Positions 19,163 through 27,909 of a stretch of DNA of 64,000 bases are shown in pieces. Position 1 is the stretch's first letter. Each line of letters starts with the position of its first letter. The position numbers and the translations under genes were made by a program. Below the pieces are notes generated by a model, which saw only the letters and a program-made list of their open reading frames with translations, did no database searches and was not told the origin of the DNA. The stretch is from Streptomyces sp. NRRL F-2664 (GTDB lineage: Bacteria > Actinomycetota > Actinomycetes > Streptomycetales > Streptomycetaceae): positions 1 through 64,000 of the forward strand of contig NZ_JOFX01000015.1 of assembly GCF_000719345.1 (NCBI RefSeq). The letters are read 5' to 3'.

Positions 19163-20740
19163 TCACGAACCCTGGGGCTGACGGGCGGAGTTGGTGTCCA
19201 GCCGGGGCCCCTTGGAGAGGAACTCCGACCAGGCGATGGGCACCATGGCCGGGGTGACCCCTCCGTAGCCCAGCCTGACCTGCGCCTGGCTGGCCTCGGG
19301 GCGGCCGTCCCCACCCGTCTTGGCCTGGTCCGGAGCGCCGATCCCGGACTGCGCGCTGTCGCTGTCGCCGTTGGCCTGCACGGCGTACCGCAGACCGGTG
19401 TCGGTGACCAGGAAGAGGGAGCCGCCGGCCGTCGTCTGCTTGCCCTGGACCTGTGTGTAGAGCAGGCCCGAGCCCGGGGTGACGTAGGCGCTGGTACCGC
19501 TGGCGGTGATGTCGACGGGGTAGCCGGTGCCGGCCCACGTGCTCAGCGTCTGGTTGCCCTGCCCGTCGACCGAGCGCAGGACGTTGCAGATGGTGTCGCG
19601 GTTGTTCGCGCCGCTCGCGCCGGTGCCGGCCGGCGGCGTCGTCCGGTTGATCCGCTCGGTCTTCTTCTGCGGCCACCTGACGTCGCCGGCGAACGGGGCG
19701 GCGTCGGGTTCGAGTGACTGGAGGTCGACCTCGCGGGCCTTGCCGTGCATGTTGAGGCCGTCGGTGGCGGGCGCGGAGATCAGCAGCCAGGCGACGAAGT
19801 CGGAGACGGGTGCGACCTTGCCCGGCAGGACCACGTAGTGCTGGGTTCCGGAGCCGGTCTGGGCTTTGAGCACCATGCCGACCTTGTTGTCGCCGGTGGC
19901 CAGGCCCTTGACGTCGGCGTTGGCCCCGGCCTTCCCGGGGAGGGGTGGGAAGGACAGGTCGTCGCCGGAGTTGAGGGTTCCCAGCCACTCGGGTCCGACC
20001 TGCTGGGGGGTGGCTCCGGTGCCGACCAGGGCGTTGGTCATCGTCCCGGCGGCCGGAGTGCCTTCGGGGAACTTGTACTTGGTGCCGGTCGCGTCGACCA
20101 GGTAGCGCTCCTTGCCCGGCCCGGTGCTCTCCACGTACAGCGACTGCGTGTCGGTGAGCCGGCGGGCGTCGTCGGTCACGGATGCGTCGCGGTCCGCGAG
20201 GACGAAGGTGGCGCTCTGCACGCCGCGGCCGTTGCCGCCCGGCTGCTGGCAGACGGCCCAGCGCTTGGGCTTGCCCGCCTCGGCCTTGGAGGGGAGCCGG
20301 TCGGGTGCGTACGGGATGCCGATGATGGGGCCGCGCGGCGGCCTGCCCGCGTCGAGGACCTTGTCCTCGACCTGCACGACCTTGAACTTCTGCGGGTCCA
20401 GCAGGAGTCGGGCGGAGGCCAGGTTCAACACCGGGTGCAGGCGCGTCTGGTTCTTGCCGCCCACCTTCGTCGTGAGGACCACGTAGCGGGTCGTGGAGTC
20501 CTTGCCGACGATCACCCTCGTCCCGGGCTCGTCCCAGCCCTTGGGGGCGGTGGGCTTGAACATGCCCCAGGCGCCGAACCCGGCCAGCACGAGGGCTCCG
20601 ACGATCACCCCGGGCAGCACCGCGCGCAACGGGCGCGGGGCGCCCTCCTCGGTACCCGTGGCGGAGGGCTGGAGGAACGCGGCCACCGTCCGCCGCTTCG
20701 CAAAGGTGTACGCGTTGAGCTCATCACGTCGTGATGCCAT
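19163..20740 (-). CDS. eccB: Type VII secretion protein EccB
   Basis: EccB is a single-pass ESX component with a large extracytoplasmic domain that joins channel protomers. The product is 525 residues from ATG 20740. The start MASRRDELNAYTFAKRR is the usual cytoplasmic signature, a membrane helix follows at about 43-61 (VLPGVIVGALVLAGFGAWG), then R1-R4 repeat-type extracytoplasmic sequence with two cysteines (CQQPGG and CNVLRS) that may bond. GGAGAAG lies upstream. The open frame to 20812 has no signal. It is divergent from eccE across 258 bp and overlaps the possible mycP GTG start by four bases. Confidence 0.94.
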   Translation of the reverse strand: MASRRDELNAYTFAKRRTVAAFLQPSATGTEEGAPRPLRAVLPGVIVGALVLAGFGAWGMFKPTAPKGWDEPGTRVIVGKDSTTRYVVLTTKVGGKNQTRLHPVLNLASARLLLDPQKFKVVQVEDKVLDAGRPPRGPIIGIPYAPDRLPSKAEAGKPKRWAVCQQPGGNGRGVQSATFVLADRDASVTDDARRLTDTQSLYVESTGPGKERYLVDATGTKYKFPEGTPAAGTMTNALVGTGATPQQVGPEWLGTLNSGDDLSFPPLPGKAGANADVKGLATGDNKVGMVLKAQTGSGTQHYVVLPGKVAPVSDFVAWLLISAPATDGLNMHGKAREVDLQSLEPDAAPFAGDVRWPQKKTERINRTTPPAGTGASGANNRDTICNVLRSVDGQGNQTLSTWAGTGYPVDITASGTSAYVTPGSGLLYTQVQGKQTTAGGSLFLVTDTGLRYAVQANGDSDSAQSGIGAPDQAKTGGDGRPEASQAQVRLGYGGVTPAMVPIAWSEFLSKGPRLDTNSARQPQGS

Positions 20741-20824
20741 GACCGTCTGCTTCTCCCCGCACGGCCCGGCCGGTGAGTACGGTCCCCGGGCCTCGATAGT
20801 CGGACCGGGCACCTACTATGCCTC

Positions 20825-20856
20825 TTGACGGACGGTATGCAGGGGCCGGGTAGGGT
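20825..20856 (+). promoter_or_regulatory. Weak candidate promoter upstream of eccE
   Basis: TTGACG (20825-20830) and TAGGGT (20851-20856) point toward eccE, but the spacer is 20 bp, longer than the usual 17-18. The eccB-eccE divergent gap must hold at least one promoter for each side. This is the only -35-like match I could see on the plus strand. Confidence 0.3.
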
Positions 20857-20998
20857 GAGGCAGCCGCTCAGCGCCTTCCACACCGGGGTAATCAGGGCTT
20901 GTTGGGGTGGATTGGGGAGGTTCCGGGGTCCCGCGACGGGTGTCGCGCAGCGCCGGAACTCATGGGGTCCGACCCGGGAGAGGGGAAGTGCGCGAGTG

Positions 20999-22273
20999 AT
21001 GGCCACGGCGACGGAGCCGCAGACCGGCACGCCCGCAGCCGCACGCGGCGGGGTGACGCCGCATCCGAGGTCGAGTCCCGGCCGCTTCGGCCCGTTCCGA
21101 CTGCAACAACTCGTACTGCTCCAGGTCGCGGCGGCCGGACTGCTCGTCGCGTGGGTGGTCGAGCCGCTGCTCCTGGTCCCCGCGGGCGCCCTCGCGCTCG
21201 TCCTGGTGGTGCTCGCGGTCGTACGCCGCCACCAGCGGTCCCTGCCCGAGTGGATCGCGAGCGCGCTCGCCCTGCGCGCCCGGCGCCGGCGGGCCGCGTC
21301 CTTCACCGTGCCCGCGGGTACGGAACCGGGCCTCGCACCGCTGGTCGAGGCCGATCCGGCTCTGCGCACCCTGACGTTCGGCGACCGCGACCGGCGCCCC
21401 GTCGGGATGGTCGGCGACGGCACCTTCCTGACCGTGGTGGTCCAGGTGGACACGGACGTCACCGCGCTGCGGCCCGACCGGGCGGCGCGCCCGCTGCCGC
21501 TGGGTGCCGTCCGGGACGTCCTGGAAGTGGACGGCATCCGGCTGGAGTCAGCGCAGGTGGTGCAGCACACCCAGCCGGCTCCGGCCCCGCACCTGCCGGC
21601 CCGGTCGATGGCCACCCTCAACTACGCGCCGCTGCAAGCCCGTACGGGCACGCCCGCGGTGCGGCTGACCTGGATCGCGCTGAAACTGGATCCGGAGCTG
21701 TGCCCCGAGGCGGTCACCGCCCGCGGCGGCGGACTGGCGGGTGCGCAGCGGTGCGTGGTGCGTGCGGCGGACCAGTTGGCCAGCCGGCTGGCCGGAGCCG
21801 GCTTTCGGGCCACGGTGCTGACCGAGCAGGAGCTGACGGCGGCCCTGGCCACCTCCTCGTGCGCCAACCCGATGGCGATCACCCAGGCCGGCCGGTCGGC
21901 CGGCACGGGGCGGCGTACGCAGGAGACCCCACGGACGTGGCGCTGCGACGACCGCCGGCACACGACGTACTGGATAGGCCGATGGCCACAGCTGGGCGGC
22001 CCCGGGGCGGCGGCGCTGCCGCAGTTCGTGGCGCTGCTGACCTCCCTGCCGACGCTCGCCACGACGTTCAGCCTGACCATGGCCCCGGCGGAGCGGCAGG
22101 GCGTGACCCTGACCGGACACGTACGGGTGACGGGGCGCAGTGACGAGGAACTGGTGGCGGCGCGCAGGGAGTTGGAGAGGACGGCGCGGGGAGTGAAGAC
22201 CGGGCTGGTCCGGCTCGACCGCGAGCAGGTGCCGGGGCTGCTGGCTTCGCTGCCGCTGGGAGGGGCGCGATGA
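20999..22273 (+). CDS. eccE: Type VII secretion protein EccE
   Basis: EccE sits at the periphery of the ESX inner-membrane complex. The product is 424 residues from ATG 20999, with GTG immediately before it at 20996 as an equal option; GGGGAAG is upstream. Two N-terminal membrane helices (about 36-75, LQVAAAGLLVAWVVEPLLLVPAGALALVLVVLAVV read as two spans) precede a cytoplasmic domain that includes the conserved RHTTYWIGRWP segment, typical of actinomycete EccE. The frame is open back to 20825 without conserved sequence. The stop overlaps the next gene by four bases (ATGA), so the two are translationally coupled. Confidence 0.88.
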   Translation: MATATEPQTGTPAAARGGVTPHPRSSPGRFGPFRLQQLVLLQVAAAGLLVAWVVEPLLLVPAGALALVLVVLAVVRRHQRSLPEWIASALALRARRRRAASFTVPAGTEPGLAPLVEADPALRTLTFGDRDRRPVGMVGDGTFLTVVVQVDTDVTALRPDRAARPLPLGAVRDVLEVDGIRLESAQVVQHTQPAPAPHLPARSMATLNYAPLQARTGTPAVRLTWIALKLDPELCPEAVTARGGGLAGAQRCVVRAADQLASRLAGAGFRATVLTEQELTAALATSSCANPMAITQAGRSAGTGRRTQETPRTWRCDDRRHTTYWIGRWPQLGGPGAAALPQFVALLTSLPTLATTFSLTMAPAERQGVTLTGHVRVTGRSDEELVAARRELERTARGVKTGLVRLDREQVPGLLASLPLGGAR

Positions 22274-22968
22274 GGGGTGGTTTCGGGCTGGTCGGCCCGC
22301 GGCGGGAGCGGCACCTGGTGCCCGCGGCGGACCTGGACGCGCTGGCGGTGCCCGTCGGGGACGACGGGGTCGTCATCGGCGTCGACGCCGAGGGACGGCC
22401 GGCGGTGCTCGGCATCAACAGGCCGACCCCGTACGAGGTGACCCTCATCGGCGGCCTGTGGACGGCGCAGGTGCTGGCGCTGCGCGTGGCGGCCACCGGC
22501 GCCCGGGTCGCGGTCGAGACCGGGCGCGGGCAGGTGTGGGCCGGGCTGGCCCGGGCGGCGGGCGGCGGGCAGCAGTGCGTGACCCTGCACGAGGTGGGGC
22601 GGATCCCGCCGCAGGGCGCTTCAGCGGGCAGCCCGGTGCTGGTGGTCCGCGACTGCGGCATGCGGCCGCCGCGCGGCCGTGTGGTGGCCGGGCCGTGGCA
22701 GTCGGTGCTGACCCTGCTGCCGTACCTGAGCCCCACGGCGCCGCGCCTGCTCCAGCAGTCGTCGCTGGTCGGCGTGCAGCGGGTGTCCCCGGACGAGGCG
22801 GAGCAGATCGGCCGCCTGATGCGGCTGCCGCGCCAGGCCGTGGCCTCGCTGCCGACCCTGGGGGACGGGGTGACCCTGTGGTGCACCCCGCGGGACCGGC
22901 AGTTCGTGATGACCCAGGGGACCGAGACGGAGACCGGCCTGCTGGGGGCGCCGCGCCGCATCGACTGA
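22270..22968 (+). CDS. Unrecognised protein encoded with eccE in the type VII locus
   Basis: The product is 232 residues with no signal peptide or membrane helix. It is rich in Val, Gly and Arg and reads like a compact alpha/beta cytoplasmic domain, with segments [19 protein letters not shown] and [32 protein letters not shown] see no Walker, zinc or enzyme motif. Its ATG overlaps the eccE stop (ATGA), implying fixed stoichiometry with EccE. A 14-bp hairpin follows the stop, so it closes the eccE transcript. Similar genes sit here in other Streptomyces ESX loci from memory. A chaperone or channel-assembly role is inference. It does not resemble EspG in sequence that I can recognise. Confidence 0.75.
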   Translation: MRGGFGLVGPRRERHLVPAADLDALAVPVGDDGVVIGVDAEGRPAVLGINRPTPYEVTLIGGLWTAQVLALRVAATGARVAVETGRGQVWAGLARAAGGGQQCVTLHEVGRIPPQGASAGSPVLVVRDCGMRPPRGRVVAGPWQSVLTLLPYLSPTAPRLLQQSSLVGVQRVSPDEAEQIGRLMRLPRQAVASLPTLGDGVTLWCTPRDRQFVMTQGTETETGLLGAPRRID

Positions 22969-22971
22969 CCC

Positions 22972-23007
22972 CCGCCGCGTCCCGCCCCGCGGAGCGGGAC
23001 GCGGCGG
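22972..23007. terminator. Hairpin terminator closing the eccE unit
   Basis: Perfect 14-bp arms (22972-22985 and 22994-23007) with an 8-nt loop start 4 bp after the stop at 22968. No U tract follows. Confidence 0.65.
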
Positions 23008-23092
23008 ACAGGGGCGACGCGCCCCGATTAGGCTGGACGTCGGCGCGGCGTGGGCGGGCGCCGGAGCAGTGTTCGACAGACCAGGAGGACCA

Positions 23093-25459
23093 GTGAGCGG
23101 CGATCGGAACGAGAGGCGCGGCGGGACGTGGGACGTCCCGACGGACGATCAGTCCGACGCGGAGCCCGAGATGACGGGCGAGTTCACCATCGACTACACA
23201 CCGCCGGCCTGGTACACCCAGAGCGCGCCTCCGGCGCCGGCCGCGCAGGTGCCCGGGCTGCCCGAGGGGAGCGGCTTCGAGCCGCACCGCCCGTCGGACC
23301 TGGAGTCGCCCTCGACGATGCGGATCGCCCCGCCGGCGCCGCGGACCCCGTCCGACGGTGCGGGCACGGCTGCGCCGTTCCCGCTCACGTCCGACACCGC
23401 TGCCGCAGCGGCCGCGGCTCCGACCTCTCCAGTTCCGGCGCCGACTGACGGACAGCCGTACCCGGCTGCGCCTGCGGCACCGGCTCCGGCTGATGCGACG
23501 CCGCCCGCGGCCACCGAGCCGATCACGGCCCCCGACCTGCCGTACGCAGCCGCAGCACCGACCCCGGCTCCGGCTCCGGTCCCGGCTCCGGCTGATGCGG
23601 CACCGCCCGCGACCCCCGACCCGATCACGGCCCCCGACCTGCCGTACGCAGCCGCAGCACCGACCCCGGCTCCGGTCCCGGCTCCGGCTGACGGACAGCC
23701 GTACGCGGCTGCGCCTGCGGCACCGGCTCCGGCCGAGTCCGCCGCGGCGGCGCCGGTCCAGGCTCCCGAGCCGCCGTACTCCGCTCCGGCGCCGGCCCCC
23801 GGGCCCGGAGCCGCGCCCGCCGACGCGACCCCTCCGGCTCCTGAAGCCGCTCCGGAGCCGGCCGATGCCGTGCCCGCGCCGTTCGCGGACGTGCCGCCGG
23901 CCACGGAGCCGCTCCCCGCCACTCCCCCGGCCGAGGCCGACGCCGCCACCGGCGGATGGGCGGGTCCGCGGCCCACCCCCGCCGAGGGGACCCCCGTACC
24001 GCCCCCCGCCGGGGAGAGCCCGTTCGGGGCGCCGCCCGGTGAACTGCCGCCGTTGCCGCCCGCGTTCGCGAACCAGGGCTACGGCTTCCCGCCGCCGGCG
24101 CCCGCGCCCGCCCCGCAGCAGCCCCAGCCCCCGCAGCAACCGGAGCCGCAGCCCCAGCCGCAGTACGACCCGCGCGCCGCCGGCCAGTGGGGCGCGGGCC
24201 CCGGTCAGCAGCCGCCGCAGCCGCAGCCCCAGCCGCACGACCCGCGGTACGCGGCCCCGCCCACCGGCGGCGGCGCGCCGCTCGGCTACACGGCCGCCGT
24301 CGAGCTGTCCTCGGACCGGCTGCTGCGCAACAAGCAGAAGCCCAAGAGCAACAACAACGGCGCGGGCGGCGGCCTCTTCCGCTTCGGCGGCAAGGCGGCC
24401 GAAGCGGAGCGCCGGCGCAAGCTGGAGCTGATCCGCACCCCGGTGATGTCCTGCTACCGGATCGCCGTCATCAGCCTCAAGGGCGGCGTCGGCAAGACGA
24501 CGACCACCACCGCCCTCGGCGCGACCCTCGCCACCGAACGCCAGGACAAGATCCTGGCCATCGACGCGAACCCGGACGCGGGTACGCTCGGCCGCCGCGT
24601 CCGGCGCGAGACCGGCGCGACGATCCGGGACCTCGTGCAGGCGATCCCGTACCTGAACTCCTACATGGACATCCGCCGCTTCACCTCGCAGGCGCCCTCC
24701 GGTCTGGAGATCATCGCCAACGACGTGGACCCGGCGGTCTCCACGACCTTCAACGACGAGGACTACCGCCGCGTCATCGAGACGCTGGGCCGCCAGTACC
24801 CGATCATCCTCACCGACTCTGGCACCGGACTGCTGTACTCGGCCATGCGCGGCGTCCTGGACCTCGCCGATCAGCTGATCATCATCTCGACCCCGTCCGT
24901 GGACGGCGCCAGCAGCGCCAGCACCACCCTCGACTGGCTCTCCGCCCACGGCTACGCGGACCTCGTCTCCCGGTCCCTCACCGTCATCTCGGGGGTCCGC
25001 GAGACCGCCAAGATGATCAAGATCGAGGACATCGTGCAGCACTTCGAGACCCGCTGCCGCGGTGTCGTCGTGGTGCCCTTCGACGAACACCTGGCTGCCG
25101 GCGCCGAGGTGGACCTCGACATGATGCGCCCCAAGACCCGCGAGGCGTACTTCAACCTCTCGGCCCTCGTCGCCGAGGACTTCCTGCGGGCCCAGCAGCA
25201 GGCTCCGCAGAACCACTGGGGAGCACCGCAGCAGCCCCACCAGCCCCACCCCCAGCAGCCGCCGCAGCACCACCAGCAGCCGCAGCCGCAGCCGGGACCG
25301 TACGGCCAGCCGCAGGGGCAGCCCCCGTACCAGCAGCCGCCGCAGCAGCCGGGCCCCTACGGCCAGCCCTATCCCCAGCCGGGCCAGCCCTGGCAGCAGC
25401 CCCCGGCCGCCCCGCCGCAGCAGCCCCAGCAGCCGCCGCGCGATCCGCGGCTCGGCTGA
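23093..25459 (+). CDS. Proline-rich MinD/ParA-like ATPase (EspI-like) of the type VII locus
   Basis: The product is 788 residues from GTG 23093, with AGGAGG ideally placed upstream. Residues 1-400 are low complexity, rich in Ala and Pro, with a 34-residue repeat. After a linker, a SIMIBI-class ATPase domain (about 455-690) carries the deviant Walker A KGGVGKTT (463-470), a [13 protein letters not shown] switch and ILTDSGTG. The last 85 residues are Gln/Pro repeats. In mycobacteria EspI has the same plan (proline-rich N-terminus, P-loop C-terminus) and regulates ESX-1, reportedly with ATP level. The same role here is inferred. A 20-bp-arm terminator separates it from convergent ribF. Confidence 0.85.
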   Translation: MSGDRNERRGGTWDVPTDDQSDAEPEMTGEFTIDYTPPAWYTQSAPPAPAAQVPGLPEGSGFEPHRPSDLESPSTMRIAPPAPRTPSDGAGTAAPFPLTSDTAAAAAAAPTSPVPAPTDGQPYPAAPAAPAPADATPPAATEPITAPDLPYAAAAPTPAPAPVPAPADAAPPATPDPITAPDLPYAAAAPTPAPVPAPADGQPYAAAPAAPAPAESAAAAPVQAPEPPYSAPAPAPGPGAAPADATPPAPEAAPEPADAVPAPFADVPPATEPLPATPPAEADAATGGWAGPRPTPAEGTPVPPPAGESPFGAPPGELPPLPPAFANQGYGFPPPAPAPAPQQPQPPQQPEPQPQPQYDPRAAGQWGAGPGQQPPQPQPQPHDPRYAAPPTGGGAPLGYTAAVELSSDRLLRNKQKPKSNNNGAGGGLFRFGGKAAEAERRRKLELIRTPVMSCYRIAVISLKGGVGKTTTTTALGATLATERQDKILAIDANPDAGTLGRRVRRETGATIRDLVQAIPYLNSYMDIRRFTSQAPSGLEIIANDVDPAVSTTFNDEDYRRVIETLGRQYPIILTDSGTGLLYSAMRGVLDLADQLIIISTPSVDGASSASTTLDWLSAHGYADLVSRSLTVISGVRETAKMIKIEDIVQHFETRCRGVVVVPFDEHLAAGAEVDLDMMRPKTREAYFNLSALVAEDFLRAQQQAPQNHWGAPQQPHQPHPQQPPQHHQQPQPQPGPYGQPQGQPPYQQPPQQPGPYGQPYPQPGQPWQQPPAAPPQQPQQPPRDPRLG
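23515..23694 (+). repeat. Two tandem near-identical 102-bp units inside the EspI-like gene
   Basis: The segment beginning GATCACGGCCCCCGACCTGC at 23521 recurs at 23623, a period of 102 bp (34 residues, including [17 protein letters not shown]). The second copy lacks one GGCTCC hexamer. A further unit around GACGGACAGCCGTAC occurs at about 23449 and 23692. Synonymous positions match almost perfectly, indicating recent duplication or conversion. Confidence 0.8.
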
Positions 25460-25475
25460 CGGCCACACCGAGCAC

Positions 25476-25550
25476 GACGGGCGAGGGCCCGTACCACCCC
25501 GGGGTTCCGATCGGATCGGCAGCCGGCGGCGGTACGGGCCCTCGCCCGTC
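25476..25550. terminator. Bidirectional terminator between the EspI-like gene and ribF
   Basis: The arms at 25476-25495 and 25531-25550 are 20 bp long and perfectly complementary, with a 35-nt loop. It lies between two convergent stops (25459 and 25565), so it can serve both transcripts. Confidence 0.75.
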
Positions 25551-25564
25551 CGTGCGCGTGCGCG

Positions 25565-26521
25565 TCAGCGCTTGGCGTCGTAGGCGTCGGTCAGCACGCG
25601 CGCCCGCTTCACGTCGTCCGCGATCGCCTCCAGCAGCCCGTCCAGCGACTCGAACTTCGCCATCCCGCGCACGTAGGCGAGGAAGTCGACGGCCACGTGC
25701 TTGCCGTACAGGTCCAGCCCGACCCGGTCGATCGCGTACGCCTCCACCGTGCGCTCGGTCGCGTCGAACTGCACGTTCGTCCCCACCGAGATCGCCGCCG
25801 GCATCCGCTCGCCGTCCGCCGTCAGCCAGCCGGCGTAGACCCCGTCCGCGGGGATCGCGGTGTGGGGGGCCGTCTCGACGTTCGCCGTCGGGTAGCCGAG
25901 TTCGCGCCCGCGCTGCGCTCCGCGGACCACCACGCCCTCGACGCGGTGCGGGCGGCCCAGTACCTCGGCGGCCCCGTCCATGTCGCCCTCGGCGACCAGT
26001 CGGCGCGCCAGCGTGGAGGAGAACGGGACGCCGCCGCCCGCCGTGCCGCGCTCCACCAGGTCCACGACCTCGACCTGGTAGTCGTACGTGGAGCCCAGCT
26101 CGCGCAGGAAGTCGACGTTGCCGGCGGCTCGGTGGCCGAAGCGGAAGTTCGGGCCCTCGATGACGGCCCGGGCGTGCAGCTTGTCGACGAGCACCTTCAC
26201 GATGAAGTCGGCCGGGGACAGCTGCGAGAACTCGGCGGTGAAGGGCAGGATGAGCAGCGCGTCCACGCCGAGGCCGGCCATCAGCTCGGCGCGCCGGTCG
26301 TGGGGGGCCAGGATCGGCGGGTGGCTGCCGGGGCGCACGACCTCGCTCGGGTGCGGGTCGAAGGTGACGACCACGGACGGGACGCCGAGCGCGCGGGCCG
26401 TGGCCACCGCCCGGCCGATGATCAGCTGATGTCCCCGGTGCACGCCGTCGTAGGAGCCGATGGTGACGACGCTGCGTCCCCAGTCCTGGGGGATGTCCTC
26501 CAAGCCACGCCAGCGCTGCAC
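25565..26521 (-). CDS. ribF: Bifunctional riboflavin kinase/FAD synthetase
   Basis: RibF phosphorylates riboflavin to FMN and adenylylates FMN to FAD. The product is 318 residues, the standard bacterial length. The N-terminal nucleotidyltransferase domain has VVTIGSYDGVHRGHQ and VVTFDPHPSE. The C-terminal kinase domain has GRELGYPTANV with the metal-binding PTAN motif. GTG 26521 is preceded by GAGGAG 9 nt upstream. In Streptomyces it normally lies downstream of truB; here a 1.3-kb gene-free stretch separates them. Transcription is leftward and ends at the strong bidirectional terminator. Confidence 0.96.
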   Translation of the reverse strand: MQRWRGLEDIPQDWGRSVVTIGSYDGVHRGHQLIIGRAVATARALGVPSVVVTFDPHPSEVVRPGSHPPILAPHDRRAELMAGLGVDALLILPFTAEFSQLSPADFIVKVLVDKLHARAVIEGPNFRFGHRAAGNVDFLRELGSTYDYQVEVVDLVERGTAGGGVPFSSTLARRLVAEGDMDGAAEVLGRPHRVEGVVVRGAQRGRELGYPTANVETAPHTAIPADGVYAGWLTADGERMPAAISVGTNVQFDATERTVEAYAIDRVGLDLYGKHVAVDFLAYVRGMAKFESLDGLLEAIADDVKRARVLTDAYDAKR

Positions 26522-27859
26522 TGTGACCGCTCCTCGCCCGAACCCGGTTGGTCCTTGAACTGATTGCCGATTGCAGGTCTAAGACTGCCATGCCGGGGGC
26601 CACTGCCACGCATCGGCGTCCGAGCCGGGCGGGGCCCGCCGGGTCGCCGGCGCGCCGAGCCGCCGCGGATCGTCACGCCACATCCGCGGCCGCCCTGCTG
26701 AGGGGCTCCACCGTCCGCCGGACGCTCGGTCCCGGCCGGCGCCGTGGCCGGCGCGGCCGACTGCGCCTGTCGGCGGGCGACCGGCGTCCCTGAGGCCGGC
26801 CGGGCGCGGGCCGACGCCCGCTGCGGCGCAGCAGCTCCCGTGGCCCTGACCTCCGCCGTGCGCGGTGGCCCCGGCGAGACCGCCCCGGGAACGCCTCCCC
26901 CACCCGCGAGTCGCTCCCCTCACGCAGCGGTACGCAGGGCTCCGAGGCCACTGCCGGGCACGTGGCCCGCACCGCGGCGGGGCGCGCTCCGCAGCGGGCC
27001 CAGCACCAGCGGGCGCCGCGGCCACCTCGGCTTCAGCGGCCGACGGACAAGCGCGGTGGCACGCGGGACGTCGGCGGTTGCCGCGGAAGGCGCCTGCACG
27101 AGCCCACCCGCGCGCCGAGCCGGCAGTGGTCCCCGTCGCGGCGTGCGTGCCGGGCGTCGTCGAACACCGCGTCCTGGTCGGGCAGTACGGGCAGGGCCGC
27201 GGCGGGCGGCCGGGAGACGACGTCGAAACGGGCGCAGCGGCGCGGGCGTCGAGCAGGTAGCGGTCACGGCAAGCAGCACGGCCAAGGCGCGACCGTACAA
27301 GGGCAGCGCGAGCCCCACCCGGGCGGCAGCGCGGACGTGCGGGGCGGCGGGACCGCGGGCGGCGGCCCCGACCCGGCGCCTCCCGCGGGAGGGTGCCCAC
27401 CAGCCACGAGGCCGTGGACGGCCCGACCCGGAGGGTGCCGCGTGCTCCGGGCGGCCGGTGTGAGGGCCATGCCGGCCGGGCGCGGTCCCTCGGGGGGGGC
27501 GCGCAAGGGAGGAGCCTGCCGGCCGGCGTGTCCACGGTGCCTGCGGCGGAACCGGCTCATGGCACAGACGGACGCGACCCGCCCGCCGGCGCCGGCACAC
27601 CTGCGGCGCCCGCTCCGCGACACCGCCACGCGGGCGGGGCACGCCGTGGCGGGCTCGGCCGGTGCTCCTGCGGTGCTGCTCGTACGCAATGCCCGCTCCC
27701 CGCACCGCCCGGTGCCCACCCCATCGGGCACGCGAAGCTCGGCACGCCGGGCACACGCGGCAAACGCGCCCCCTTACGCTCCCTCCATTCACTCCGAGCG
27801 CCTGCTCGGACGGGTGAATAGCGGCGTCCGGATGGATAGAGACCTACCCGAGGGGGGTC
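26522..27859. other. 1.3-kb extremely GC-rich stretch without a convincing gene, possibly a decayed one
   Basis: No reading frame here has the composition or start signals of a normal gene. All candidates are Arg/Ala/Pro/Gly-rich shadows. On the minus strand, coding-like text hops between the three frames within about 200 bp: ALPLYGRALAVLLAVT (27324 to 27262), then DRYLLDARAA (27265 to 27236), then RFDVVSRPPAAALPVLPDQD and FDDARHARRDGD (27230 to 27121). That pattern would fit a leftward gene broken by frameshifts, but chance cannot be excluded in such GC-rich DNA. The first 60 bp presumably hold the ribF promoter, not identified. I see no RNA gene or repeat. Confidence 0.35.
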
Positions 27860-27901
27860 GTGGAGCGGTGAGCGGCACGGCAGGTGCGCTCACCGCTCCA
27901 C
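27860..27901 (-). terminator. Terminator after truB
   Basis: Perfect 14-bp arms (27860-27873 and 27888-27901) with a 14-nt loop lie 8 bp past the truB stop. It marks the end of the rimP-to-truB gene run and isolates the gene-free stretch from it. Confidence 0.65.
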
Positions 27902-27909
27902 GTCAACGA

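Noticed and set aside
20825..20998. N-terminal extension of EccE from the upstream ATG-like codon at 20825
   Set aside because: The added residues are not like EccE proteins, and a proper ribosome-binding site stands before 20999.
23449..24300. Repeats in the EspI-like gene as a CRISPR-like array
   Set aside because: The repeats are in frame, encode Pro/Ala-rich protein and have no regular unique spacers.
26744..27792. Long frames on both strands in the truB-ribF gap as intact genes
   Set aside because: Composition is Arg/Ala/Pro/Gly shadow-like, starts lack ribosome-binding sites and no single frame keeps coding character; reported instead as a possible decayed region.
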